This document shows, one piece after another, positions 7,138 to 14,340 of a stretch of DNA of 52,500 nt. The DNA comes from Gemmatimonadota bacterium. Lineage in GTDB: Bacteria; Gemmatimonadota; Gemmatimonadetes; Gemmatimonadales; GWC2-71-9. Numbering within the stretch: position 1 is the first letter of the stretch; each line of letters starts with the position of its first letter. The stretch covers positions 1-52,500 of the forward strand of contig JAJCZX010000013.1 of NCBI GenBank assembly GCA_029262195.1, given 5' to 3'. The position numbers were made by a program, and so were the translations under genes. The notes under the pieces were generated by a model. The model searched no databases. It was not told the DNA's origin and was given only the letters and a program-made list of their open reading frames with translations.

Positions 7138-8316
7138 ATGACAACACCTCGCATCCGACGCCGCCAGACCACCACACGGGCAGGAATTTACAAAGACCAA
7201 CTGGGTTTCGAGGCTTTTGTCCCCGCTCCCTTCCCACCCAATGACATCGAAATCAGTACTAGACTCCTCGATCTTCTCTCAAAAGCTGACCAAGAACTCG
7301 GCAAGCTTGTTGGCACAGCACAGATTCTCCCCAATCCAGATCTATTCGTCTTTATGTATGTCCGACGCGAAGCCGTATTATCGAGCCAGATCGAAGGTAC
7401 ACAAGCTTCACTCAATGATTTCCTGGAGTACGAAGCGCTCGAACAACGGGCCGAGCGCCGAGTGGACGTGCAAGAGGTGTCTAACTACATCAAAGCATTG
7501 AGATACGGTCTGGAGCGGATAAACACACTCCCACTTTCCCTTCGTTTAATCCGCGAAATACACGAAAAACTAATGACTGGCGTTCGTGGAGGGGAACCCC
7601 AACGTACACCGGGGGAGTTTCGACGCTCTCAAAACTGGGTTGGTGGAGCCTCCCCCACTGCCGCCCGGTACGTCCCACCACCCGTCGCAGAAATGCTCGA
7701 AGCGTTGACCAGTTTCGAAATTTTCTTGCACTCTAACCCCGAACTCCCGGTTCTTATTAAGGTCGGCCTAGCCCACGCGCAATTCGAAACGATTCACCCA
7801 TTCCTCGACGGCAACGGCAGAATAGGCCGCCTACTTGTGACCTTCATGTTGTGCCACGAGCGCATTCTTTCAGAACCTCTCCTTTACCTCTCGATCTACT
7901 TCAAGGAAAACCGATCGGAATATTACGATCGCCTGCAGGACGTCCGTGACCATGGAAATTGGGAGGAATGGCTCGCATTTTTTCTTGACGGTGTGGCCCA
8001 GGTCGCCAAACAAGCTACAGAAACGGCGCAACGGATCGTCGCTCTCCAGCAACGGTTACGCCAGAACCTCAGTGAAAAGCTCGGCGGGCGTGCGAACAAC
8101 GCGTTACGCCTTTTGGAATTCCTGTTTCAGTCACCCTACGTCACGGTAAAGCTGGTCCAACAGAACATTAAGGTGTCACAACCAACCGCCAACACACTCG
8201 TTAGCAAGTTTGAAGAATTGAACATCCTGCGCGAAGTCACTGGCCATCAACGCAACCGAATTTTCGCCTTCGGCGAGTACCTCTCGCTCTTCGAGGAAGC
8301 CGATAGGCGCGAATAG
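7138..8316 (+). CDS. Fic family protein with Fic_N-type N-terminal domain (class II)
   Basis: Fic nucleotidyl transferase, about 392 residues from the ATG at 7138; in-frame ATG 7099 and TTG 7078 are alternatives. Inhibitory motif S82-x-x-x-E86-G87 (SSQIEG) precedes the catalytic loop HPFLDGNGRIGR (residues 220-231), which is complete. The N-terminal stretch with the DLLSKADQELGKLVG pattern is typical of the Fic_N subfamily, and a C-terminal winged helix (VKLVQQNIKVSQPTANTLVS) follows. It differs clearly from the Fic protein at 2910, so the two are not duplicates. It is the only gene of the third module and may target a host protein or regulate itself through the palindromes upstream. Confidence 0.9.
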   Translation: MTTPRIRRRQTTTRAGIYKDQLGFEAFVPAPFPPNDIEISTRLLDLLSKADQELGKLVGTAQILPNPDLFVFMYVRREAVLSSQIEGTQASLNDFLEYEALEQRAERRVDVQEVSNYIKALRYGLERINTLPLSLRLIREIHEKLMTGVRGGEPQRTPGEFRRSQNWVGGASPTAARYVPPPVAEMLEALTSFEIFLHSNPELPVLIKVGLAHAQFETIHPFLDGNGRIGRLLVTFMLCHERILSEPLLYLSIYFKENRSEYYDRLQDVRDHGNWEEWLAFFLDGVAQVAKQATETAQRIVALQQRLRQNLSEKLGGRANNALRLLEFLFQSPYVTVKLVQQNIKVSQPTANTLVSKFEELNILREVTGHQRNRIFAFGEYLSLFEEADRRE

Positions 8317-8704
8317 AACGGTCGCGCAGGGACTACGTTTCGCGATAGTGAACAAACCCGGATCTGACCCACGGTCAGAAAGAACGGTTTGGCTGTATCT
8401 CAAGACGCTCCGGAGGGTCGTAGACGGTCCGAAGCGAATGGCTAAGGCTTAATGAGCCGAAAGCAGCCTAATGGCACACAGTTTGGCACGGCAACCGCAC
8501 AACTTTGGCACGGGCCAGAAACGGGCCGATTCGTGTTGATTTGTGCCGATTCGGAGTGTGGGAACGGTGGTTTTGGCCAAAATGCGAGGTTCACGACCGG
8601 GATTTACCTTCTCACCACCCGGCATCGACCTGGAATCCACCCGGCTCTGGACCGGGTCGGATTGGGGGATCAGGTGGTTGTTTGGGGAGCGAGAATCGGA
8701 GGAA
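8317..8704. other. Non-coding stretch after the second Fic gene
   Basis: I see no gene here. Short TTTGGCACGG repeats occur at about 8481 and 8503, but the open frames in this area have no recognisable protein features. Confidence 0.5.
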
Positions 8705-8725
8705 ACTCACTCAGATACTCACCCA
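8705..8725. repeat. 21-bp repeat, copy 3
   Basis: ACTCACTCAGATACTCACCCA differs in one base from the copies at 4446-4466 and 6725-6745, all in the same orientation. This copy lies 245 bases left of tRNA-Gln and is followed by a TTCGGG-CTGG-like block also seen after copy 1. Confidence 0.65.
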
Positions 8726-8771
8726 CTTCGGGACTGGGTCACAAAGTTGATGGCCAATTTGGAGTCAAAAA

Positions 8772-8814
8772 GGGATCGATCCGATGCCGCGTCAAGCGGC
8801 GAGTGACTGATCCC
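8772..8814. repeat. Structured palindromic element, variant copy
   Basis: Shares the GGGATCGA start and GAGTGACTGATCCC end with the 41-bp copies but has a different inner hairpin, GCCGC-GTCAA-GCGGC. Stem bases differ on both sides while pairing is kept. Confidence 0.65.
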
Positions 8815-8884
8815 TGATGGGGCAAAAGCAAAACCCACAAGCACTTTCGTGCACTCAGATAATGCCTGAAAAACAGGGCGGGGA

Positions 8885-8925
8885 GGGATCGACCACGAGC
8901 GCGTCCAGCGCGAGTGACTGATCCC
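8885..8925. repeat. Structured palindromic element, copy 2 (41 bp)
   Basis: Identical to 4279-4319. It lies between the third Fic-side boundary and the tRNA-Gln terminator. On the minus strand its GGTCGATCCC end resembles a tRNA T arm. Confidence 0.7.
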
Positions 8926-8940
8926 TGTCGGAGGCAACAA

Positions 8941-8966
8941 AAAAGCGCGGCATTCGCCGCGCTTTT
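8941..8966 (-). terminator. Terminator of tRNA-Gln
   Basis: AAAAGCGCGG (8941-8950) and CCGCGCTTTT (8957-8966) form a perfect 10-bp stem with a 6-base loop and flanking A/T runs, 2 bases from the tRNA 3' end. It could stop transcription in both directions. Confidence 0.85.
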
Positions 8967-8968
8967 AG

Positions 8969-9041
8969 TTGCCCCGCCAGGGATCGAACCCGGACTCTTC
9001 TGAACCAGAATCAGACGTGTTGCCAGTTACACCACAGGGCA
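8969..9041 (-). tRNA. tRNA-Gln (CTG anticodon)
   Basis: A 73-nt cloverleaf: acceptor TGCCCTG/CGGGGCA, D stem GTGT/ACAC, anticodon stem TCTGA/TCAGA with loop TTCTGGT (anticodon CTG), T stem CCGGG/CCTGG with loop TTCGATC, discriminator A, no encoded CCA. Its 3' part is duplicated at 6573-6614 and partly at 4317-4338, marking it as the integration target for the region to its left. Confidence 0.96.
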
Positions 9042-9121
9042 GTGGAAATCAGATCACTGAATGCAAAATAGTGAATTCTGAATTCGGCACAACAAACAAA
9101 TATCATAAAACAACAAACCTA

Positions 9122-9194
9122 TGGAGCTGAGGGGGATCGAACCCCTGACCTCTGCATTGCGAACGCAGCGCTCTCCCATCTGAGCTACAGCCCC
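9122..9194 (-). tRNA. tRNA-Ala (CGC anticodon)
   Basis: A 73-nt cloverleaf: acceptor GGGGCTG/CAGCTCC, anticodon stem CTGCG/TGCAG with loop TTCGCAA (anticodon CGC), T loop TTCGATC, discriminator A, no encoded CCA. It lies 80 bases upstream of tRNA-Gln in the same orientation, so the two may be cotranscribed. Confidence 0.96.
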
Positions 9195-9299
9195 TCAAAG
9201 CCTTCATCCCTCAAAAATATGGTCTTCAGGCGGGTTGGGAAGCTAGAAATGACGTGAGGTTGAGTCAAGCCTGAGATGGTGAAAGCGCCGAGAAGGCCC

Positions 9300-9845
9300 T
9301 TATCGTTCGAAAAGAGTTTTCAGGTCCAGTTCAAACGGCTTCGACGCACCGGAGGGAGCCCAGATCACCGTATCCGCCCCAACTTCGGGAAAACGCACGT
9401 CGGGAGTCCAAATCTCAACCAGTTCGGCCTCCGGGTCGACTACCCAATACAAGGGCACTCCGACCGCCTGATACAGTTTGCGTTTGGCAAAACGATCGGA
9501 TTTCCGACTCGACGGACTAAGGACCTCTATCACAAGACGGAGTTTTGTCATTTCAGCCCAATCGTACGTCCGGGCCTGATCGGCATCGACAACAAATACA
9601 TCGGGTTGTACCAACACGTCTTCACTCCAGGATATGTCTGCAGGAGAACAGAAGACCTTGCCAACATTCTCTATGGTTAGGTAGCCGCTGAGGGAAACCG
9701 ACAGTCGTCGGCAGAGTTCCTGGTGCCAGGCGTTGGGAGCCGGCGTCACCAGCAACTCTCCGTAGACGGTCTCGTAACGTTTTCCGTCGTCGGGGAGATT
9801 ACGAACCATGTCCGCCGAGTAATAGGCGTTGAAAGACATACCCAT
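9300..9845 (-). CDS. Uma2 family (DUF820) restriction endonuclease-fold protein
   Basis: About 182 residues. The Uma2/DUF820 fold is of the PD-(D/E)xK type: the typical segments are GKRYETVYGELLVTPAPN near the start, QPDVFVVDADQ (putative Asp), LRLVIEVLSPSSRKSD (putative Glu) and LYQAVGVPLYWVVDPE. Biological function of the family is unclear; many bacteria carry several copies. An ATG at 9845 or 9839 is likelier than the TTG at 9875. No operon partner is present: the next gene starts beyond 9974. Confidence 0.85.
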   Translation of the reverse strand: MGMSFNAYYSADMVRNLPDDGKRYETVYGELLVTPAPNAWHQELCRRLSVSLSGYLTIENVGKVFCSPADISWSEDVLVQPDVFVVDADQARTYDWAEMTKLRLVIEVLSPSSRKSDRFAKRKLYQAVGVPLYWVVDPEAELVEIWTPDVRFPEVGADTVIWAPSGASKPFELDLKTLFER

Positions 9846-9974
9846 ATTTTCAGCTCGGCCACGGGGTTTTGGCAAGGGTCAACATGACCCTACCATGGCT
9901 CAACCAGGGGCGTTGGCCATCACCAATTCAACGCAAACCGAATCGAATCTACGCGGCAAACTCCGTTCTCATGT

Positions 9975-12695
9975 TTACTCCACCCTCAGGGCTTCCACCG
10001 GTTCAATACGGGCGGCCTTTCCGGCGGGAATTAAAGTCGCCAGCAGGGCCACGCCACCCAGCAGTCCGGCTGCCGCGATAAACGACAGTGGATCTGTGGC
10101 CTCAACCTCGTAGAGAATGCCCTCCATCACGCGCGTGAGAACCAGGGCTATGCCTGTGCCAATAACGGTGCCGAGAACAACCAGAGTGACCGAACGTTTC
10201 ATATAGTGTTGCATTATTTGCCCAGGCCGAGCGCCTACCGCCATTCGCATTCCAATTTCCCGTGTGCTGCGACTGATTACATAAGACACTACTCCGTAAA
10301 TTCCAACCGCGGCAAGGAGCAATGCAATGCCAGCGGCGGTTGCAAGCAATACCGACGTGAAGGTGATCCGAGCGGCAGAATCCGCGACGATTGTTTCCAT
10401 TGAGGCAACTCGAGTCAACGGAATAGATTGGTCGACCCCGGCGATGGCAGCCCGCACCTGCGGGAAGATGGCGAGCGCATCACCCGAGGCTACTTTCACG
10501 ACAAGGTTCATACTTGTGGGTCGCCACCAACCCTGTATGGATTCCCGTCCCTCCGGATGCGCTTTTATCGGGTAGTGAACCGCAAAGGCGGGGTCTCCGT
10601 CCAACGACCTCGCCGGAGTGTCACCCACTACCCCGACAACATGGTAAAACGGTCCCTCACGTCTACCACTGGGGGCCACTCCCTGGCCGATCGGATCCTC
10701 GCCCGGCCAGAACCTATCGGCGAACGCCTTGCTAACGACTACGGCACCGCGGGTAGGGTTATCGCTGTCTGCGTCTGTAAATTCCCGGCCGGTCAATACG
10801 GGAATACCGGTGGCGGCAAAATAACCTGCGGTGGTACGCTCCTGTCCGGCGCAGGTAGTCTGGCCAGCAAGCTCCAGTTGTTCGTAGACAGCAGGATTCT
10901 CAAAACCCTGGACGGTGCAGCCAAACCCACCTTCAACTGGTAACTCTTCCGACATGCCGACGGCCACAACTCCGGGGATCCGTCTCACGTTGGCGAGGAT
11001 GTCCCGGTAGGCTGCCCAGATTTCATTCTCACCGGGGTAATCTGCCCTGGTCAGGTAAAGCCGCGTCGTTAGTACGCCATCAATCTCCATCCCGGGGTCA
11101 ATGGAGCGGTACCGTGACAGGCTCTGAACCAGGAGACTTGCTCCGATGACCAACGTCAACGCCAACGCCACCTGTCCAACTATCAACATCGAACGGGTAC
11201 GCTGCCCGGCCCGACCCTGAGTGTTTGTTCGGCTGCCGCCGGAGGCGAGGGTTGAGTGATTGCCCTGGCCTAACCTCAATAGTGGATACAAACCCAACGC
11301 CAACCCGATGAAGCCTGATAAGCAAGCAACGAACGCTACTGTCCCCCAACCAAGGGTGACGGAGTCGACTCGGGGAATCGCCCCTGGAGACAGCTTCATC
11401 AAAGCCGGAAGACCCACGCGGGCAAGGGATAAACCCAGAACACCACCTACAACAGAAAGAACCAATCCTTCGGACACAAGCAACCGTGCCAACGCTCCGC
11501 GGCCTGCACCAAGCGCCGAACGTACAGCCAGTTCCACGCGGCGACCTTCCATACGAACCAAAAAGAGGTTAGCCACATTGCCACATGCGATCAAAAGGAC
11601 CAGGCCCACCGCGCCGAAGACTACCCAGAGGTTACGGGCCATATCGCCGACAACCGACTCCTTGAGCGGAACCAGCTGGGTACGAAAACCCGAACCATCC
11701 AGGAACGCGGTTGTGTACGCCGTCGGAAAATCCTCCGTTAGCTGCGGTGTTAGACCCTCGATCTCGGCTTCAGCAGCAGCTATATCAACTCCCTCCGCAA
11801 GGCGTCCCACCATTTGGTAGACATGGTTGTTCGAGAACCGCCCCTCCACATCAATTCGAAGCGGCATCCAGATATCTGTGGAACCGCCGGAGCCAGTCCC
11901 CGGGGTCTTGAACCCGGGCGCAAGCACTCCGATCACTTCGTATGGTTGTGCGCCGATCCGGACTACCTTGCCAATCACGTCCCTATCCGCTCCGAATTGG
12001 CGGGTCCAGAAGCCGTGGGACAACACGACTACGGGTGGTCCGCCAGGCATGTCGTCGGCAGCGGTAATAACCCTCCCAAGATGGGCGCGCGCGCCAAGCA
12101 CAGACATCAAACTCGCGGTAACCCGCCAACCTGATGCGCGTTGAGGGCCATCAGGTGTCTCGATATTTGCACCCAGACCACGGTAAAGCCCGACCGCGTC
12201 CAGTGTTCGAGACCTCTCGGTAAGGAAAACCTGCTGGGCCGTGGACATTCCCCACACGGCATCGGGACCTATCCCGGGCACCTGATTTGCCAGGTCGACC
12301 AGGCGAGACGACTCGGGGTACGGCAACGGATCCAACACTACACGATCAAGAATCGTGAAAATGGCTGCGCTCCCCCCAATCCCCAGCGCTAGAGTGAACA
12401 CCGTGACAGATGTAAAACCGGGATTGCGGCGATAACCACGAAATGCAAGGAGAACATCGGACACCCAGAGCCCAATTCCTCCTGAAGAGTTTTGAGGGCT
12501 CCTCGGCGCCAAACGCCTTGAGGCGTAAGCGTCGGGAACAGCACCCAACGAGTGTTTCAACGCGCTCAATCCTCCGGAAGCTTTGATTTCATGCCAGATC
12601 TCCGCATCCCATTCCCGTCGAAATCTTTCTCGCCGGGACGGAGCGGCCATTCGGGCGGCAATCCCAACAACCAGGCGAGCTAGTGGAGTAAACAT
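9975..12695 (-). CDS. ADOP-type ABC transporter permease (MacB/FtsX family)
   Basis: 906 residues, the size of the duplicated permeases (ADOP) common in Acidobacteriota and Gemmatimonadota. The cytosolic N-terminal segment has RRERFRREWDAEIWHEI, the ADOP N-terminal signature. Two MacB periplasmic-core plus FtsX repeats follow: the first membrane helix is near FTSVTVFTLALGIGGSAAI, further ones near VVFGAVGLVLLIACGNVANL, and the last near GIALLLAAVGIYGVVSYV with the EIGMRMAVGA FtsX motif. There is no ATPase gene beside it. It starts immediately after the PadR stop (one-base spacing), so the two are one unit under PadR control. The substrate is unknown; MacB-like members export peptides or act mechanically. 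Confidence 0.92.
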   Translation of the reverse strand: MFTPLARLVVGIAARMAAPSRRERFRREWDAEIWHEIKASGGLSALKHSLGAVPDAYASRRLAPRSPQNSSGGIGLWVSDVLLAFRGYRRNPGFTSVTVFTLALGIGGSAAIFTILDRVVLDPLPYPESSRLVDLANQVPGIGPDAVWGMSTAQQVFLTERSRTLDAVGLYRGLGANIETPDGPQRASGWRVTASLMSVLGARAHLGRVITAADDMPGGPPVVVLSHGFWTRQFGADRDVIGKVVRIGAQPYEVIGVLAPGFKTPGTGSGGSTDIWMPLRIDVEGRFSNNHVYQMVGRLAEGVDIAAAEAEIEGLTPQLTEDFPTAYTTAFLDGSGFRTQLVPLKESVVGDMARNLWVVFGAVGLVLLIACGNVANLFLVRMEGRRVELAVRSALGAGRGALARLLVSEGLVLSVVGGVLGLSLARVGLPALMKLSPGAIPRVDSVTLGWGTVAFVACLSGFIGLALGLYPLLRLGQGNHSTLASGGSRTNTQGRAGQRTRSMLIVGQVALALTLVIGASLLVQSLSRYRSIDPGMEIDGVLTTRLYLTRADYPGENEIWAAYRDILANVRRIPGVVAVGMSEELPVEGGFGCTVQGFENPAVYEQLELAGQTTCAGQERTTAGYFAATGIPVLTGREFTDADSDNPTRGAVVVSKAFADRFWPGEDPIGQGVAPSGRREGPFYHVVGVVGDTPARSLDGDPAFAVHYPIKAHPEGRESIQGWWRPTSMNLVVKVASGDALAIFPQVRAAIAGVDQSIPLTRVASMETIVADSAARITFTSVLLATAAGIALLLAAVGIYGVVSYVISRSTREIGMRMAVGARPGQIMQHYMKRSVTLVVLGTVIGTGIALVLTRVMEGILYEVEATDPLSFIAAAGLLGGVALLATLIPAGKAARIEPVEALRVE

Positions 12696-13040
12696 TTAGT
12701 CCCTCCCCGAATCGCCAGTCGTGGGCAACTCACCGAACAGGGTCGCCTGGCGCGCTGCTATTTGAATCCGAGCTTCTGCCAGCGCAGCCTTTCCGGCGGG
12801 AGACGCCTCGTAGTACCTGCGGGCCGGACGACCGTCCTCATGGGCGGAATCTTCTTTTTCCCAGCGAGATTTGACCAACCCCGATGCCTCCAACCTTCTC
12901 AGAAGCGGATATACCGTCCCTGATGGAAGGGAAGCAACCTTCATGACTTCAAATCCATAGGCGTGACCCTGGGACAAGGCCTGTAGTACCACGGCCGCAT
13001 TGTAACTTAGGGGTGTGTTTTTAGTTTTTTTCCCGCCCAT
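12696..13040 (-). CDS. PadR family transcriptional regulator
   Basis: 115-residue repressor from the ATG at 13040, chosen because GGAG lies 8 bases upstream and the resulting length fits the family; the upstream in-frame extension is not needed. A winged-helix domain runs from about residue 9 to 85, with NAAVVLQALSQGHAYGFEVM, SGTVYPLLRRLEASGLV and RPARRYYEASPAGKAAL, the usual PadR wing. PadR/ADOP pairs are a recurrent arrangement. Repeated TCTACATAG motifs between this gene and the divergent dipeptidase (13068-13109) are candidate operators. Confidence 0.93.
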   Translation of the reverse strand: MGGKKTKNTPLSYNAAVVLQALSQGHAYGFEVMKVASLPSGTVYPLLRRLEASGLVKSRWEKEDSAHEDGRPARRYYEASPAGKAALAEARIQIAARQATLFGELPTTGDSGRD

Positions 13041-13067
13041 TTCAGCTCCAGTCAGGTTTTTCGGATA

Positions 13068-13109
13068 ACTACATGCTATTCTACATAGCCAATATTCGTT
13101 TCTACATAG
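13068..13109. promoter_or_regulatory. PadR operator candidate with repeated TCTACATAG
   Basis: TCTACATAG occurs at 13080-13088 and 13101-13109 (21 bases apart, two helical turns) and a related ACTACATGC at 13068-13076. The set covers the region between the PadR start and the divergent dipeptidase. Confidence 0.5.
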
Positions 13110-13161
13110 TATGACGATCAGTTGTTCCTTTTGGTTGGAATCTCTTCCCAAATCCACAGTG

Positions 13162-14310
13162 ATGACCGTATTCTCTCACATGACCCCGCCACTGATCATC
13201 GATCTTCACGCACACCCTTCCATGAAATCCTTCTTCGGGAATAAGGATTTTGCAAAGCCATCGGGCAGCAAGAAGGGATTCAATCCTTTCGGTATGCGGA
13301 CCAATCTTCCGAATGTGTCTCAGGGTGGAGTCAGAGTTCTCTGGTCAAGCGTTTACGTGCCCGAAAAAGCCCTGCGCGATGACTGTGGGATATTTAAGTG
13401 GGTTCCCACATTTATTCCGCCACTAAGGAAGGCCTTTTTAAAACCGGCCGATCAGGCAGCAAGGGAGATGCTAAAACATGTTGAGATAATGGTCGACAAC
13501 GTGAACGGATCCGGAAAAAACCTTCCGACCGTTACGGTCGCGACGAGCTTCACCGAGCTTCAGGCTGCCCTTGCCCGAAACGAAACAGTGCTCGTGCACA
13601 CGATTGAAGGTGCCCACGTCATGGAGGGTGATCTGGCTAACCTCGACGAGTTCAAGGCCCGTGGTGTGGCAAGCATCACCCTGGCCCATTTTTATCCCAA
13701 CGGAATCGCTCCTCCGGTGGATGCTGTCCCTGACGACATGTTTTTGAAAAAACTGGGTTGCTTCAGTTTGGTGGAGGACCTCAACCTGGGCCTCACCGCA
13801 CTCGGCAAACAGGCTGTCGAGCGAATGTACGACATCGGCATGATCGTGGACCTGACCCATGCGACGCCGAAAGCGCGGGCCGATGCGTTTTCGATTCCGA
13901 ACCCGAGGGACCGACCGCTTGTAATGACACACGTCGGGGCCCGAGGTCGGATGAACCATCCCATCAATCCATCTGACGACGAGATTCGAAAGATCGCGGA
14001 CACAGATGGAGTGGTCGGGGTGATCTTTTACAACGAGTGGCTTACCGATTCCGATTTTCGCAAAGCACGGAACGACAAGCTTGTCCACGTCGTAGAAAAC
14101 ATCAAGCACTTCGCAACCGTCGGAGGCGACCAATGTGTCGCGCTCGGCTCGGACTTCGACGGGATGACTGATCCACCGGATGACCTCCGTGACCACAGCG
14201 AACTACCGAACCTGATGTCGGCCTTGAGTACCGCAGGGTTTACGGACGCGCAGATAGAAGGTTTCGCCGGGGGTAATGCGATGCGGGTGATGCAAAAAGG
14301 GTGGACTTAA
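13162..14310 (+). CDS. M19 family membrane-type dipeptidase
   Basis: Zinc dipeptidase of the renal dipeptidase family, about 383 residues. Metal ligands: H-x-H in IDLHAHPS (residues 16 and 18), the bridging Glu in VHTIEGAH (about residue 149), and the His of MTHVGARG; LTHATP and GSDFDGMTDPPDD are further family signatures. The first 23 codons from 13111 are unlike the family and overlap the PadR operator, so ATG 13162 or 13180 is preferred. No signal peptide is seen, suggesting a cytosolic enzyme that splits dipeptides, often with D-residues. It is followed after 30 bases by the crystallin-domain gene in the same direction. Confidence 0.9.
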   Translation: MTVFSHMTPPLIIDLHAHPSMKSFFGNKDFAKPSGSKKGFNPFGMRTNLPNVSQGGVRVLWSSVYVPEKALRDDCGIFKWVPTFIPPLRKAFLKPADQAAREMLKHVEIMVDNVNGSGKNLPTVTVATSFTELQAALARNETVLVHTIEGAHVMEGDLANLDEFKARGVASITLAHFYPNGIAPPVDAVPDDMFLKKLGCFSLVEDLNLGLTALGKQAVERMYDIGMIVDLTHATPKARADAFSIPNPRDRPLVMTHVGARGRMNHPINPSDDEIRKIADTDGVVGVIFYNEWLTDSDFRKARNDKLVHVVENIKHFATVGGDQCVALGSDFDGMTDPPDDLRDHSELPNLMSALSTAGFTDAQIEGFAGGNAMRVMQKGWT

Positions 14311-14340
14311 CCACAACAGGTTGAGCAAGGGAGAATTCGA

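Noticed and set aside
8452..8940. Small coding genes in several frames left of tRNA-Gln
   Set aside because: Their translations are made of the palindromic repeats and the 21-bp repeat region, with no domain and no ribosome site.
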